NCBI RefSeq assembly: GCF_019249725.2
Contig: NZ_CP137559.1
Span: 725,501 to 789,500, forward strand
DNA length: 64,000 nt
Direction of reading: 5' to 3'
Source of the DNA: Segatella hominis
GTDB taxonomy: Bacteria > Bacteroidota > Bacteroidia > Bacteroidales > Bacteroidaceae
Under the pieces are notes generated by a model. It was not told where the DNA came from, ran no database searches, and saw nothing but the letters and a program-made list of their open reading frames with translations. Shown here piece after piece: positions 1 to 8,301 of this stretch. The first letter of the stretch is position 1; every line of letters starts with the position of its first letter. A program made the position numbers and the translations under genes.

Positions 1-2504
1 AACTCGTGAAACGTCTGCCGGGTGCAGAGGTGAGCGACGACGGTACCATCAAAATCAATGGTAAGGAGGTGAAGAAAATCCTCGTTGACGGCAAGGAGTT
101 CATGACGGGAGATACCAAGACTGCCCTCAAGAACCTGCCAACTAGTATTATTGATAAGATCAAGGCTTACGATGAGAAAAGTGATCTCTCGAAGGTGACG
201 GGTATTGATGATGGTGAGGAACAGACCGTGCTCGACTTCAATGTGAAGAAGGGTATGAACAAGGGTTTAATGTCTAATATCGACCTCGGTATAGGTAATA
301 AAGATAGGTATAGTGCCAGAGGTATGGGTGGATATTTCAACAGTAATAACCACTTCATGCTTTTCGGTAATGCAAACAATACCAGCGACCGTGGCTTCGG
401 TGGCGGTGGGCCAAGACGTGGCTTTGGTGGTGGCAATGGATTGAATGCAAGCAAGATGCTGGCAGCCAACTATAATTATGAGGAGAAGAATAAATTTAAA
501 TTTAATACATCTCTTCGCTGGAATCACAGTGATGGTGATGTATGGAGCCGTCGTTCCAGTGAGAACTTCATGGGAAGCAGTTCCTCTTTCTCCAACAGTC
601 TGAACCAGAATTTCTCTCGCAGTGATAGTTGGAATGGTAATATCCGTCTGGAGTGGATGCCGGATACAATGACCAACATCCTCTTCCGTCCTTCTATCTC
701 ATGGACTACTAATGATAGCCGCAGCACGGGTATTTCTGCATCCTACAATCAGGATCCATACCAATATACCGAAGACCCTCTTTCTGATGAGGGCATAGAA
801 AAGATGGATGAAGTGGATGCTGTGATCAACAGACAGAAGTCTGTAAGCTTGAGTAATTCCAAGAACAACAACATCCGCGGCATGCTCCAGTTGAACCGCA
901 AGCTCAACAATAAAGGACGTAACGTAACCCTCCGTATGGATGCCAAATATACCGATAAGGACAGCAAGAGCATCTCCTTGCAGAATGCTCATCTTTATCT
1001 GGTACAGAATGAAGCAGGCTTGGATTCCACATATCAGACCAACCGCTATAATCTGACTCCTTCCAAGGATTACAGTTACAGTGCGCAGGCCACCTATAGC
1101 GAACCGCTCTGGAAGGCCACCTTCCTCCAGTTCAGCTATAAGTTCACCTACAGCTACTCCAAGAGTGACCGCAGCACTTACGATTTCAGCAAATACAGTT
1201 TTGATGGAATCTCTCCAGAATACGGAGCGTGGGGCAATTACCTCGGCCGTTTGGATGGTGAACTGGGTGACTATCGAGATGACAAACTGAGCCGCTATTC
1301 AGAGTATAGAAACTATACCCATGATATTCAGGTGATGATGCGCTTCATCCGTCAGAAGTATAATCTGAACTTCGGTGTGATGATCCAGCCTCAGCGTTCC
1401 AAGTTCATACAGGATTATCAGGGCAAATATGTAGATACGGTGCGCACGGTGACCAACGTCAGTCCGACCCTTGATTTCCGTTACCGATTCTCCAAGATGA
1501 GCAATCTGCGTGTCAACTACCGTGGTACCACAGCGCAGCCAAGCATCTCTCAGTTGCTTGATATCACAGATAACAGCGACCCGCTCAATGTCTCTATGGG
1601 TAATCCTGGTTTGAAACCTTCGTTCACTCAGAACTTCCGATTGTTCTACAACAATTTCGTTCAGAATCACAACAAGGGTGTGATGACCTATATCAACTTC
1701 TCTACGACCAGCAATAGCATCAGCAATAAGGTGACCTACGATGAGACGACTGGTGGAAGAATCACCCGACCTGAGAATATCAATGGCAACTGGAATGTGA
1801 TGGGAGCCTTTATGTTCAACTGTTCTATCGACAGTGCTGGTGTATGGAATATCAATACTGATACGAATTTGGGGTATAACCATTATGTGAGTTATCTGAG
1901 CCTCGACAAGTCGCAGGATTCCCAAAAGAATACCACCCAGAATACCACGTGGAATGAGCGTCTCTCTCTGAGTTATCGCAATGATTGGTTGGAATTGTCA
2001 CTCGATGGAACATTGGCTTACAATCATGCCAAGAACAAGTTGCAGCCTAACAGCAACCTGGATACCTGGCAGTTCTCTTACGGACCTTCGATGACATTGA
2101 CTGCTCCTTGGGGCACAAGTTTGAATACCAGTCTCTCCTGCAGCAGTCGCCGCGGCTATTCCGATGAGTCGATGAATACCGATGAGTTTGTGTGGAATGC
2201 TCAACTTTCACAGGGATTCCTGAAGGGTAAGCCTCTCACCGTGATGCTTCAGTTCTACGATCTGTTGCACCAGCAGAGTACCTTCTCGAGAGCGATTTCA
2301 TCCGTTTCGCGTACGGATACGGAATACAATGCCATCAACTCTTATGCGATGCTTCACGTAGTATATCGCATGAATCTCTTCGGAGGCAAGGATGCACGCA
2401 AGGGAAATCGTGAGGAAGGACCAGGTGGACGTCCTGATTTCCGTGGTCGCCCATTTAATGGAATGGGTCGTCCAATGGGTCCTCCTCCAGGACGTTTCTT
2501 TTAA
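1..2504 (+). CDS. TonB-receptor-like outer membrane beta-barrel protein (5' partial)
   Basis: The frame is open to the left edge, so the N-terminus lies outside the window; the first usable codon, GTG at 6, is unlikely to be the true start. About 832 residues are visible. The first 85 resemble the plug region of the large Bacteroidota beta-barrel family related to TonB-dependent receptors (motif KRLPGAEVSDDG, then a VDGKEFM segment). The remainder is rich in alternating aromatic and polar strands, as expected of an outer-membrane barrel. The last 35 residues are Gly/Pro/Arg-rich and end in GRFF, which resembles the aromatic C-terminal residue of barrels. The substrate cannot be read from sequence. 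It converges on the SulP gene across a shared hairpin. Confidence 0.85.
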   Translation, partial: LVKRLPGAEVSDDGTIKINGKEVKKILVDGKEFMTGDTKTALKNLPTSIIDKIKAYDEKSDLSKVTGIDDGEEQTVLDFNVKKGMNKGLMSNIDLGIGNKDRYSARGMGGYFNSNNHFMLFGNANNTSDRGFGGGGPRRGFGGGNGLNASKMLAANYNYEEKNKFKFNTSLRWNHSDGDVWSRRSSENFMGSSSSFSNSLNQNFSRSDSWNGNIRLEWMPDTMTNILFRPSISWTTNDSRSTGISASYNQDPYQYTEDPLSDEGIEKMDEVDAVINRQKSVSLSNSKNNNIRGMLQLNRKLNNKGRNVTLRMDAKYTDKDSKSISLQNAHLYLVQNEAGLDSTYQTNRYNLTPSKDYSYSAQATYSEPLWKATFLQFSYKFTYSYSKSDRSTYDFSKYSFDGISPEYGAWGNYLGRLDGELGDYRDDKLSRYSEYRNYTHDIQVMMRFIRQKYNLNFGVMIQPQRSKFIQDYQGKYVDTVRTVTNVSPTLDFRYRFSKMSNLRVNYRGTTAQPSISQLLDITDNSDPLNVSMGNPGLKPSFTQNFRLFYNNFVQNHNKGVMTYINFSTTSNSISNKVTYDETTGGRITRPENINGNWNVMGAFMFNCSIDSAGVWNINTDTNLGYNHYVSYLSLDKSQDSQKNTTQNTTWNERLSLSYRNDWLELSLDGTLAYNHAKNKLQPNSNLDTWQFSYGPSMTLTAPWGTSLNTSLSCSSRRGYSDESMNTDEFVWNAQLSQGFLKGKPLTVMLQFYDLLHQQSTFSRAISSVSRTDTEYNAINSYAMLHVVYRMNLFGGKDARKGNREEGPGGRPDFRGRPFNGMGRPMGPPPGRFF

Positions 2505-2583
2505 TAGAATTTTTTAGGAGATAACTGAACTTTCGAGTCTTTAAGGCGATAAGAAATAATTTAGGTATGGCTTTATAAAAGCT

Positions 2584-2630
2584 GAACAGCCGCTTTCTCA
2601 TGTGTTCGAGAAGCGGCTGTTCTTATTTTT
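2584..2630 (+). terminator. Rho-independent terminator between convergent genes
   Basis: A 12-bp stem (GAACAGCCGCTT with AAGCGGCTGTTC), extended by CTC/GAG after a bulge, is followed on the plus strand by TTATTTTTT. It lies between the ends of the barrel gene and the SulP gene. The minus-strand side has only a short T run, so it may serve both genes weakly. Confidence 0.8.
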
Positions 2631-2650
2631 TAGTTGGCTTGATCCAATAT

Positions 2651-4354
2651 TTAATTGGCTTGCTCCAACTTATTCTGTGCGATGATTTCCTCAGCTCGTT
2701 TGAGCGCCTTGCTAATATGGTCGGTGATATTCTCCTTACTGAGCATATTGTAGAAACCAGCATGCTCCAACTGGAAGTTTACTTTCTCGCAAACACCGGA
2801 GAGAACGATCTGGATGTTTTCCTTCTGACTCATTTCGCAGAGGTTGGTGAGGTTGTGAATACCTGTAGAATCTACGAAAGGAACCTTGCGCATACGGATG
2901 ACGCGTACCAGTGGGCGATCACCGAAGGCAGCCATCACTTCCTCAAATTTATTGCCGGCTCCGAAGAAGAAAGGACCATTGATCTCATATACCTCCACAC
3001 CCTTAGGAATGGTATAGTGCTCCAGGTTGGTAGAAAGGAAGTCGAACTCCTTGTTGAGGTCAATCTCATCGTCGGTAATAGCCTTTACGTCGGTCGTCTC
3101 AGACATACGTTTCATGAAGAGCAGACAGGCGATAATCAGTCCCACCTCGATAGCTACGGTAAGGTCAAAGATGATGGTGAGGAAGAAAGTAATCAGGAGC
3201 ACAGTAACATCGCTCTTAGGATTCTTCATCAGTGCTAAGAATGAACGCCAGCCAGACATACCATAAGAAACAACTACCAATACACCAGCCAGACAAGCCA
3301 TAGGGATAAACTTAGCTAATGGCATCAGGAAGAGGAAGATGAACAGTAAGACGATGGCATGGATGATACCGGCCACAGGAGTCTTACCACCATTATTAAT
3401 ATTGGTCATCGTACGGGCGATGGCACCTGTAGCTGGAATACCGCCGAAGAGAGGAGAGGCGATATTGGCCAATCCCTGTGCCACCAACTCTGTATTGGAA
3501 TCGTGGTGGTCGCTGATTACACCATCAGCCACGGTAGCAGAAAGCAGACTCTCGATGGCACCGAGAATAGCGATGGTGATGGCAGGAGACACCAGGTTCT
3601 TGATGGTTTCCCAGTTGATTTCAGGCACCTGTGCCGCAGGCAATTCATTGCTGATAGAGAAACGGTCTCCGATGGTCTCGATGCTTGTCACACCGGCATA
3701 TTGTTTCAGAATGAGCGCTACTACCGTCATCAGGATAATGGCGATGAGCGAACCCGGAATCTTCTTGCTGAAACGAGGAGTGATGGCAATGACAATCACG
3801 CTCACCACACCGATGAGGGCACACCAAGGGTCGATGGTATCGAAACTCTGGAAATAAACGCCCCATTTCTCGATAAAGTCAGAAGGATTGCTGGCTAAGG
3901 TCAAGCCAAAGAGATCCTTGATCTGTGTGGTGAAGATGGTAACAGCGATACCACTGGTAAATCCCACTACGATCGGGTAAGGAATGTACTTGATGATGGT
4001 GCCGAGTCGGAGCAGTCCGAAGAGTACCAGGAAGAGACCCGCCATCAATGTGGCGATGGTCAGTCCCTCCATGCCATACTTCTGGATGATGCCATAGATG
4101 ATGACGATGAAGGCTCCCGTAGGACCACCAATCTGCACTTTGCTACCGCCAAAGACGGAGATGATAAGACCTGCCACAATGGCGGTGATAATTCCCTTCT
4201 CTGGGGTCACGCCTGAGGCAATACCGAATGCGATGGCCAGAGGCAGGGCTACGATTCCCACGATGATTCCTGCCATGAGGTCAGACATGAATGTTTTCTT
4301 GTTGTATGTCTTCAGACAAGAAAACAAGCTTGACTTGATTGCTATTGCTTTCAT
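2651..4354 (-). CDS. SulP-family inorganic anion transporter with STAS domain
   Basis: Predicted inner-membrane anion transporter or exchanger of the SulP/SLC26 family (sulfate, bicarbonate and similar anions; substrate not inferable). The start is placed at MKAIAIK (ATG at 4352-4354) because upstream codons run into the promoter and an AAAGG box sits just before it; this gives 567 residues, normal for the family. Residues about 15-425 hold many hydrophobic segments. The C-terminal part is a cytoplasmic STAS domain with VDSTG at 494-498, the site phosphorylated in anti-sigma-antagonist relatives. It stands alone, divergent from radA, with a consensus promoter. Confidence 0.93.
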   Translation of the reverse strand: MKAIAIKSSLFSCLKTYNKKTFMSDLMAGIIVGIVALPLAIAFGIASGVTPEKGIITAIVAGLIISVFGGSKVQIGGPTGAFIVIIYGIIQKYGMEGLTIATLMAGLFLVLFGLLRLGTIIKYIPYPIVVGFTSGIAVTIFTTQIKDLFGLTLASNPSDFIEKWGVYFQSFDTIDPWCALIGVVSVIVIAITPRFSKKIPGSLIAIILMTVVALILKQYAGVTSIETIGDRFSISNELPAAQVPEINWETIKNLVSPAITIAILGAIESLLSATVADGVISDHHDSNTELVAQGLANIASPLFGGIPATGAIARTMTNINNGGKTPVAGIIHAIVLLFIFLFLMPLAKFIPMACLAGVLVVVSYGMSGWRSFLALMKNPKSDVTVLLITFFLTIIFDLTVAIEVGLIIACLLFMKRMSETTDVKAITDDEIDLNKEFDFLSTNLEHYTIPKGVEVYEINGPFFFGAGNKFEEVMAAFGDRPLVRVIRMRKVPFVDSTGIHNLTNLCEMSQKENIQIVLSGVCEKVNFQLEHAGFYNMLSKENITDHISKALKRAEEIIAQNKLEQAN

Positions 4355-4408
4355 TACCTTTTTTAAAAAATTATATTGTATTTTTTTGTTATCCAAAAAT
4401 AGCGTTTG

Positions 4409-4439
4409 CAAAGGTACGACAAATATCTTAAATAACAAA
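4409..4439 (-). promoter_or_regulatory. Bacteroidota promoter of the SulP gene
   Basis: On the minus strand TTTG (4439-4436), a 19-bp gap, then TACCTTTG (4416-4409) matches the -33/-7 consensus TTTG-N19/20-TAnnTTTG. The leader would be about 45-50 nt. Confidence 0.75.
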
Positions 4440-4488
4440 ATGTTTTTTAATGTTTCTTAATTGTTAATCTCGTTTCATTGATTTAGCG

Positions 4489-4496
4489 TACTTTTG
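4489..4496 (+). promoter_or_regulatory. Candidate -7 element of radA
   Basis: TACTTTTG fits TAnnTTTG and lies 33 bp before the radA ATG. No TTTG is present at the expected 19-20 bp upstream, so the match is partial. Confidence 0.45.
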
Positions 4497-4529
4497 TACG
4501 TCATCTAAGGTTTAGATAGCATACAGATT

Positions 4530-5975
4530 ATGGCAAAAGACAAGATAGCATACGTTTGCAGCAATTGTGGACAGGAATCAGCCAAGTGGATTGGCAAATG
4601 TCCGAGTTGTGGACAATGGAATACTTTCAAGGAAATCCGAATCGCCGGAGATACGGGAACCCAGGCTGCCCGAAATGCGGGCATGACGATGAGACATGGT
4701 GGCGCTGCTACTATGTTTGGCGGCGTGCGTGCTTCGGACGGAGCAGCCCAACCCATGAAGCTTCGTGATATCTCTGCCCACGATGAACCCCGTATTGATA
4801 TGCACGATGAGGAACTGAACCGTGTACTCGGTGGTGGAATGGTGCAGGGCAGTATCACTTTGTTGGGTGGTGAACCGGGTATCGGTAAGAGTACGCTCAC
4901 ACTGCAGACCATTCTCAATATCCCTGAAAAGAAAGTGCTCTATGTGAGCGGAGAGGAGAGTGCGCATCAGATCAAGTTGAGAGCCGACAGGTTGGCTTCT
5001 TCGATAACGACCGTTGGAACGGATGTGAATCTCGACCATATTTCTATCCTTTGTGAAACTTCCTTAGAGAAGATTTTCTCCCATATCCAGCAGGTGGCTC
5101 CAGAAATAGTGGTCATCGACTCCATCCAGACCATCGCTACAGAGGATGTGGATAGCAGTCCGGGCAGTGTCTCGCAGGTCAGAGAGTGTGCTGCAGCTTT
5201 GTTGCGATTTGCCAAAACCAGTGGTATTCCAGTTATCCTGATAGGACATATTAATAAGGAGGGAACGCTTGCAGGACCTAAGATACTGGAACATATCGTG
5301 GATACCGTCATCCAGTTTGAGGGCGACCAGCATTATATGTATCGCATCCTCCGTAGTATCAAAAACCGATTTGGAAGTACTTCGGAATTGGGAATCTATG
5401 AGATGCAGCAGGGAGGACTCCGACAGGTCAGTAATCCGTCAGAACTCCTCTTGACAGAGGATCACGACGGACTTTCGGGTGTGGCCATCAGCAGTGCCAT
5501 CGAGGGTGTGCGGCCATTCCTGGTCGAGACTCAAGCCTTGGTTTCCACTGCCGCCTATGGAACTCCCCAGCGCTCAGCTACGGGTTTCGACCAGCGCCGA
5601 CTCAACATGCTTTTGGCGGTATTGGAAAAGCGTGTGGGATTCAAGTTAATGCAGAAGGACGTGTTCCTGAATATAGCAGGAGGACTGAGAGTCACTGACT
5701 TGGCGATGGATTTGAGCGTGATAGCCGCTGTCTTGAGCAGTAATGTAGATACAGCCATAGAGGCTGGCTGGTGTATGTGTGGCGAGGTAGGTCTGAGCGG
5801 AGAAGTGCGCCCCGTAAGCCGTATCGAACAACGGATAGCTGAGGCAGAGAAACTCGGTTTCCAGCACATCGTCATCCCCAAATACAACTATTCGGGATTT
5901 GATCATTCGAAATACAAGATAGAGATTCACCCGGTCAGAAAGGTGGAAGAGGCGCTGAGATGCCTGTTCGGATAG
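4530..5975 (+). CDS. radA: DNA repair protein RadA (Sms)
   Basis: RecA-like ATPase that promotes branch migration and processing of recombination intermediates. The 481 residues show the full family plan: a four-Cys zinc ribbon (C10, C13, C24, C27), Walker A GEPGIGKS at 114-121, the RadA-specific KNRFG motif at 278-282, and a C-terminal Lon-protease-like domain. The length is typical. The start at ATG 4530 directly precedes the zinc ribbon. It is followed after 49 bp by queC on the same strand. Confidence 0.97.
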   Translation: MAKDKIAYVCSNCGQESAKWIGKCPSCGQWNTFKEIRIAGDTGTQAARNAGMTMRHGGAATMFGGVRASDGAAQPMKLRDISAHDEPRIDMHDEELNRVLGGGMVQGSITLLGGEPGIGKSTLTLQTILNIPEKKVLYVSGEESAHQIKLRADRLASSITTVGTDVNLDHISILCETSLEKIFSHIQQVAPEIVVIDSIQTIATEDVDSSPGSVSQVRECAAALLRFAKTSGIPVILIGHINKEGTLAGPKILEHIVDTVIQFEGDQHYMYRILRSIKNRFGSTSELGIYEMQQGGLRQVSNPSELLLTEDHDGLSGVAISSAIEGVRPFLVETQALVSTAAYGTPQRSATGFDQRRLNMLLAVLEKRVGFKLMQKDVFLNIAGGLRVTDLAMDLSVIAAVLSSNVDTAIEAGWCMCGEVGLSGEVRPVSRIEQRIAEAEKLGFQHIVIPKYNYSGFDHSKYKIEIHPVRKVEEALRCLFG

Positions 5976-6024
5976 AGGCTTTTTGAAAAGTAAAAAGGTA
6001 AAAAAGTAAAAATATATAGAGGAA

Positions 6025-6678
6025 ATGAAAGATTCAGTGATTATTGTGAGCGGTGGTATGGACAGTATCACGCTGCTCTACGACAAGAAGGACGAGATAG
6101 CTTTGGGTATCAGTTTCAATTATGGTTCCAATCATAATGAGCGTGAAATTCCCTTTGCCAAAATGCATTGCGAGCGTCTTGGCATCAAGCATATTACTAT
6201 CGATTTGGGCTTTATGCACCAGTATTTCAAGAGCAGTCTCCTTGAAGGTGCCGATGCCATTCCAGAAGGACATTATGCAGATGACAATATGAAATCCACG
6301 GTGGTTCCTTTCCGTAATGGCATCATGCTGAGCATCGCCATCGGCATTGCAGAGAGCAATCAGCTGAAGAAGGTGCTCATCGCCAATCATGGAGGCGATC
6401 ATACGATTTATCCCGACTGTCGTCCTGAGTTCATTGATGCCATCGACAAGGCGGCACAGGCAGGAACTTTCGTGGATGTGCAGGTGAGTGCTCCTTATAC
6501 CAATATCACCAAGGCAGATATTGCACGTATCGGCAAGAAGTTGGGAATCGACTATGCTGAGACCTGGAGCTGCTACAAGGGCGGCGAAATCCATTGCGGT
6601 AAATGCGGCACATGCGTAGAACGCAAGGAAGCGCTTGCCGAGGCAGGTATCGAGGACACAACTGTATATGAAGCCTGA
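6025..6678 (+). CDS. queC: 7-cyano-7-deazaguanine synthase QueC
   Basis: Converts 7-carboxy-7-deazaguanine to preQ0 with ATP and ammonia in queuosine biosynthesis. The PP-loop ATP pyrophosphatase motif SGGMDS is at residues 9-14, and the C-terminal zinc site is seen as C183, C191, C194 and C197. The length of 217 residues is normal. The start has a good GAGGA box (tagaggaaATG). No other queuosine genes are in the window, so the pathway partners must be elsewhere. Confidence 0.96.
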   Translation: MKDSVIIVSGGMDSITLLYDKKDEIALGISFNYGSNHNEREIPFAKMHCERLGIKHITIDLGFMHQYFKSSLLEGADAIPEGHYADDNMKSTVVPFRNGIMLSIAIGIAESNQLKKVLIANHGGDHTIYPDCRPEFIDAIDKAAQAGTFVDVQVSAPYTNITKADIARIGKKLGIDYAETWSCYKGGEIHCGKCGTCVERKEALAEAGIEDTTVYEA

Positions 6679-6727
6679 TAGCAACGTGTATAAGATAAAA
6701 ATTAGTAAATAATAAAATAACAACAAA

Positions 6728-7858
6728 ATGAAAAAGAATTTGATTTTGAGTGCAGCTCTTTTGCTTTCTGCAACTGCAGCGATGGCACAGAGTGGCACTT
6801 TCACGTTGAAGGCCAACATGAAGAACTTCGGTGATACCGTGATTGTCTTTAAGAACAGAGGTGTGAAGAACGATACCATCTTGGTAAAGAAGGATAAGTT
6901 CACTTATACTACAACTTTGGACAAGCCAATGTCTATCATCTTCGCTACTCCAGGTACCTTCCGCAACACAGAGTACAAGATGGCTCGCATCGTAGCAGTG
7001 CCAGGTGAGAAGGCAGAGCTCGTAGGTGATGTTCTCACCCGTTACGATATCTCTGGTAGCAATTTCTATAAGCAGTACCATTCTGTGGATCTGATGCTGG
7101 AAGAGGCAGAGAAGCCTTTCACTGAGTTGCGTAAGTCTATCGAGGACCGCATGAAGAACGGTGGCGATCAGAATGCCCTCCGTAAGGAATATCAGGAGAA
7201 GGCTATGGAACTCGAGAAGGCACGCAATGAGAAGATAATGAATTACATTTCCCAGCATGCCAACGAGGAGGCAACTGCAGCACTCGTTCCTCAGTTCCAG
7301 GAGTATGACGTCATGCAGAAGGTAGTCAATATGCTTTCAGAGTCAGTTCGTAACGGTCGTATGAAGGCATTCTATCAGCCAATGTTGGATCAGGCAAAGG
7401 CTCAGATGGAGGCAGAGGAGAAGGCAAAGAAAGTGCAGGCAGCCGGTGTTGAGGCTCCTGATTTCACCTTGAAGGATATTGAGGGCAACGACTTCACCCT
7501 TTCCAGCTTGCGTGGCAAGTATGTAGTTCTTGATTTCTGGGGATCATGGTGCGGTTGGTGCATCAAGGGTATGCCTCAGATGAAAGAGTACTATACCAAG
7601 TATGCAGGTAAGTTTGAGATTGTAGGTATTGATTGCAATGATACCGAGCAGAAGTGGAAGGATGCTGTGAAGAAGCACGAGTTGCCATGGAAGCATGTTT
7701 ACAATCCACGTAATGGTGCCGAGAATGTTTGCGACAAGTATGCCATCCAGGGTTTCCCTACCAAGATTGTACTTTCTCCAGAGGGTAAGATTGTGAAGAC
7801 CATCGTAGGTGAGGATCCTGCATTCTATACATTGCTCGACGAGTTGTTCAGTAAGTAA
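6728..7858 (+). CDS. Secreted TlpA-like thioredoxin-fold protein with N-terminal DUF4369-like domain
   Basis: Signal peptide (MKKNLILSAALLL..., cleavage near AMA/QSG, residue 20) predicts export to the periplasm. Residues about 22-130 resemble the DUF4369 beta-domain commonly fused to TlpA proteins in Bacteroidota. A charged helical linker (about 140-235) precedes an AhpC/TSA-thioredoxin fold with active site W-C275-G-W-C278 in the context FWGSWCGWC. The likely role is a periplasmic disulfide reductase or resilience protein; the partner is unknown. It lies 49 bp after queC and is followed by a strong hairpin. The CxxC pair is intact. Confidence 0.9.
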   Translation: MKKNLILSAALLLSATAAMAQSGTFTLKANMKNFGDTVIVFKNRGVKNDTILVKKDKFTYTTTLDKPMSIIFATPGTFRNTEYKMARIVAVPGEKAELVGDVLTRYDISGSNFYKQYHSVDLMLEEAEKPFTELRKSIEDRMKNGGDQNALRKEYQEKAMELEKARNEKIMNYISQHANEEATAALVPQFQEYDVMQKVVNMLSESVRNGRMKAFYQPMLDQAKAQMEAEEKAKKVQAAGVEAPDFTLKDIEGNDFTLSSLRGKYVVLDFWGSWCGWCIKGMPQMKEYYTKYAGKFEIVGIDCNDTEQKWKDAVKKHELPWKHVYNPRNGAENVCDKYAIQGFPTKIVLSPEGKIVKTIVGEDPAFYTLLDELFSK

Positions 7859-7947
7859 ATGTTGCGCACCGTTCATCTGGTGCAGAAACGCAGTAAATAT
7901 CCCTCTGTTTTCTTTTTAGACGGGGTCGTTTGCTTCTAAATAAGCAT

Positions 7948-7983
7948 AAACAGCCAAATATTTGCAAAAATATTTGGCTGTTT
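7948..7983 (+). terminator. 16-bp perfect hairpin after the thioredoxin gene
   Basis: AAACAGCCAAATATTT pairs with AAATATTTGGCTGTTT around a GCAA loop. It ends the thioredoxin transcript, and its right arm also supplies the TTTG of the tRNA promoter. The U tract is short (TTT), so the stem does most of the work. Confidence 0.6.
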
Positions 7984-8004
7984 CAATAAAAAGTTGTACC
8001 TTTG
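7973..8004 (+). promoter_or_regulatory. Promoter of tRNA-Arg
   Basis: TTTG at 7973-7976, a 20-bp gap and TACCTTTG at 7997-8004 match the Bacteroidota consensus. The -33 box lies inside the terminator stem of the preceding gene. Confidence 0.7.
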
Positions 8005-8041
8005 CACTCGCAAGTTTAGAAATTGCAAATGATTAATTGAT

Positions 8042-8116
8042 GGTTCCGTAGCTCAGTTGGATTAGAGCAACAGCCTTCTAAGCTGTGGGTCTTGGGTTCG
8101 AACCCCAACGGAATCA
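8042..8116 (+). tRNA. tRNA-Arg (anticodon TCT)
   Basis: The cloverleaf folds cleanly. The acceptor stem is GGTTCCG/CGGAATC with one G-T pair, the D stem is GCTC/GAGC, the anticodon stem is ACAGC/GCTGT, and the loop CTTCTAA gives anticodon TCT at 8077-8079. The T arm is TTGGG-TTCGAAC-CCCAA, and the discriminator is A8116. The 3' CCA is not encoded (CACAAA follows). Confidence 0.96.
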
Positions 8117-8126
8117 CAAAAATCAT

Positions 8127-8169
8127 AGAAAAGAGGTTTGTCAGGAGTTCCTGATGAGCCTCTTTTTCT
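8127..8169 (+). terminator. Terminator after tRNA-Arg
   Basis: AGAAAAGAGG pairs with CCTCTTTTTCT around an inner GTCAGG/CCTGAT hairpin. The right arm carries the T run. Confidence 0.65.
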
Positions 8170-8241
8170 GTTAAAGTCTCTCCTTGTTTCGATGTGAAGA
8201 AGGAGTATTCACAATATTTTGATTAAAAAAGTTTGGGGAAT

Positions 8242-8281
8242 AAAAAAGGCGCACGTTCTCTTTACGAGAACTGTACGCCTA
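8242..8281 (-). terminator. Terminator of the minus-strand dnaN-to-TPR cluster
   Basis: On the minus strand AGGCGTACAGTTCTC pairs with GAGAACGTGCGCCT around a short loop and is followed by TTTTTTA. It lies 21 bp beyond the stop of the TPR gene. Confidence 0.8.
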
Positions 8282-8301
8282 CTATAAATGAAACTTAAAC
8301 T

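Noticed and set aside
1299-1925. Long antisense frame inside the beta-barrel gene
   Set aside because: It lies wholly opposite a clear coding sequence, has no family features and reflects codon bias of the sense strand.
6034-6903. 289-codon minus-strand frame across queC
   Set aside because: It spans queC and the start of the thioredoxin gene, both with diagnostic motifs, so it cannot be a real gene.
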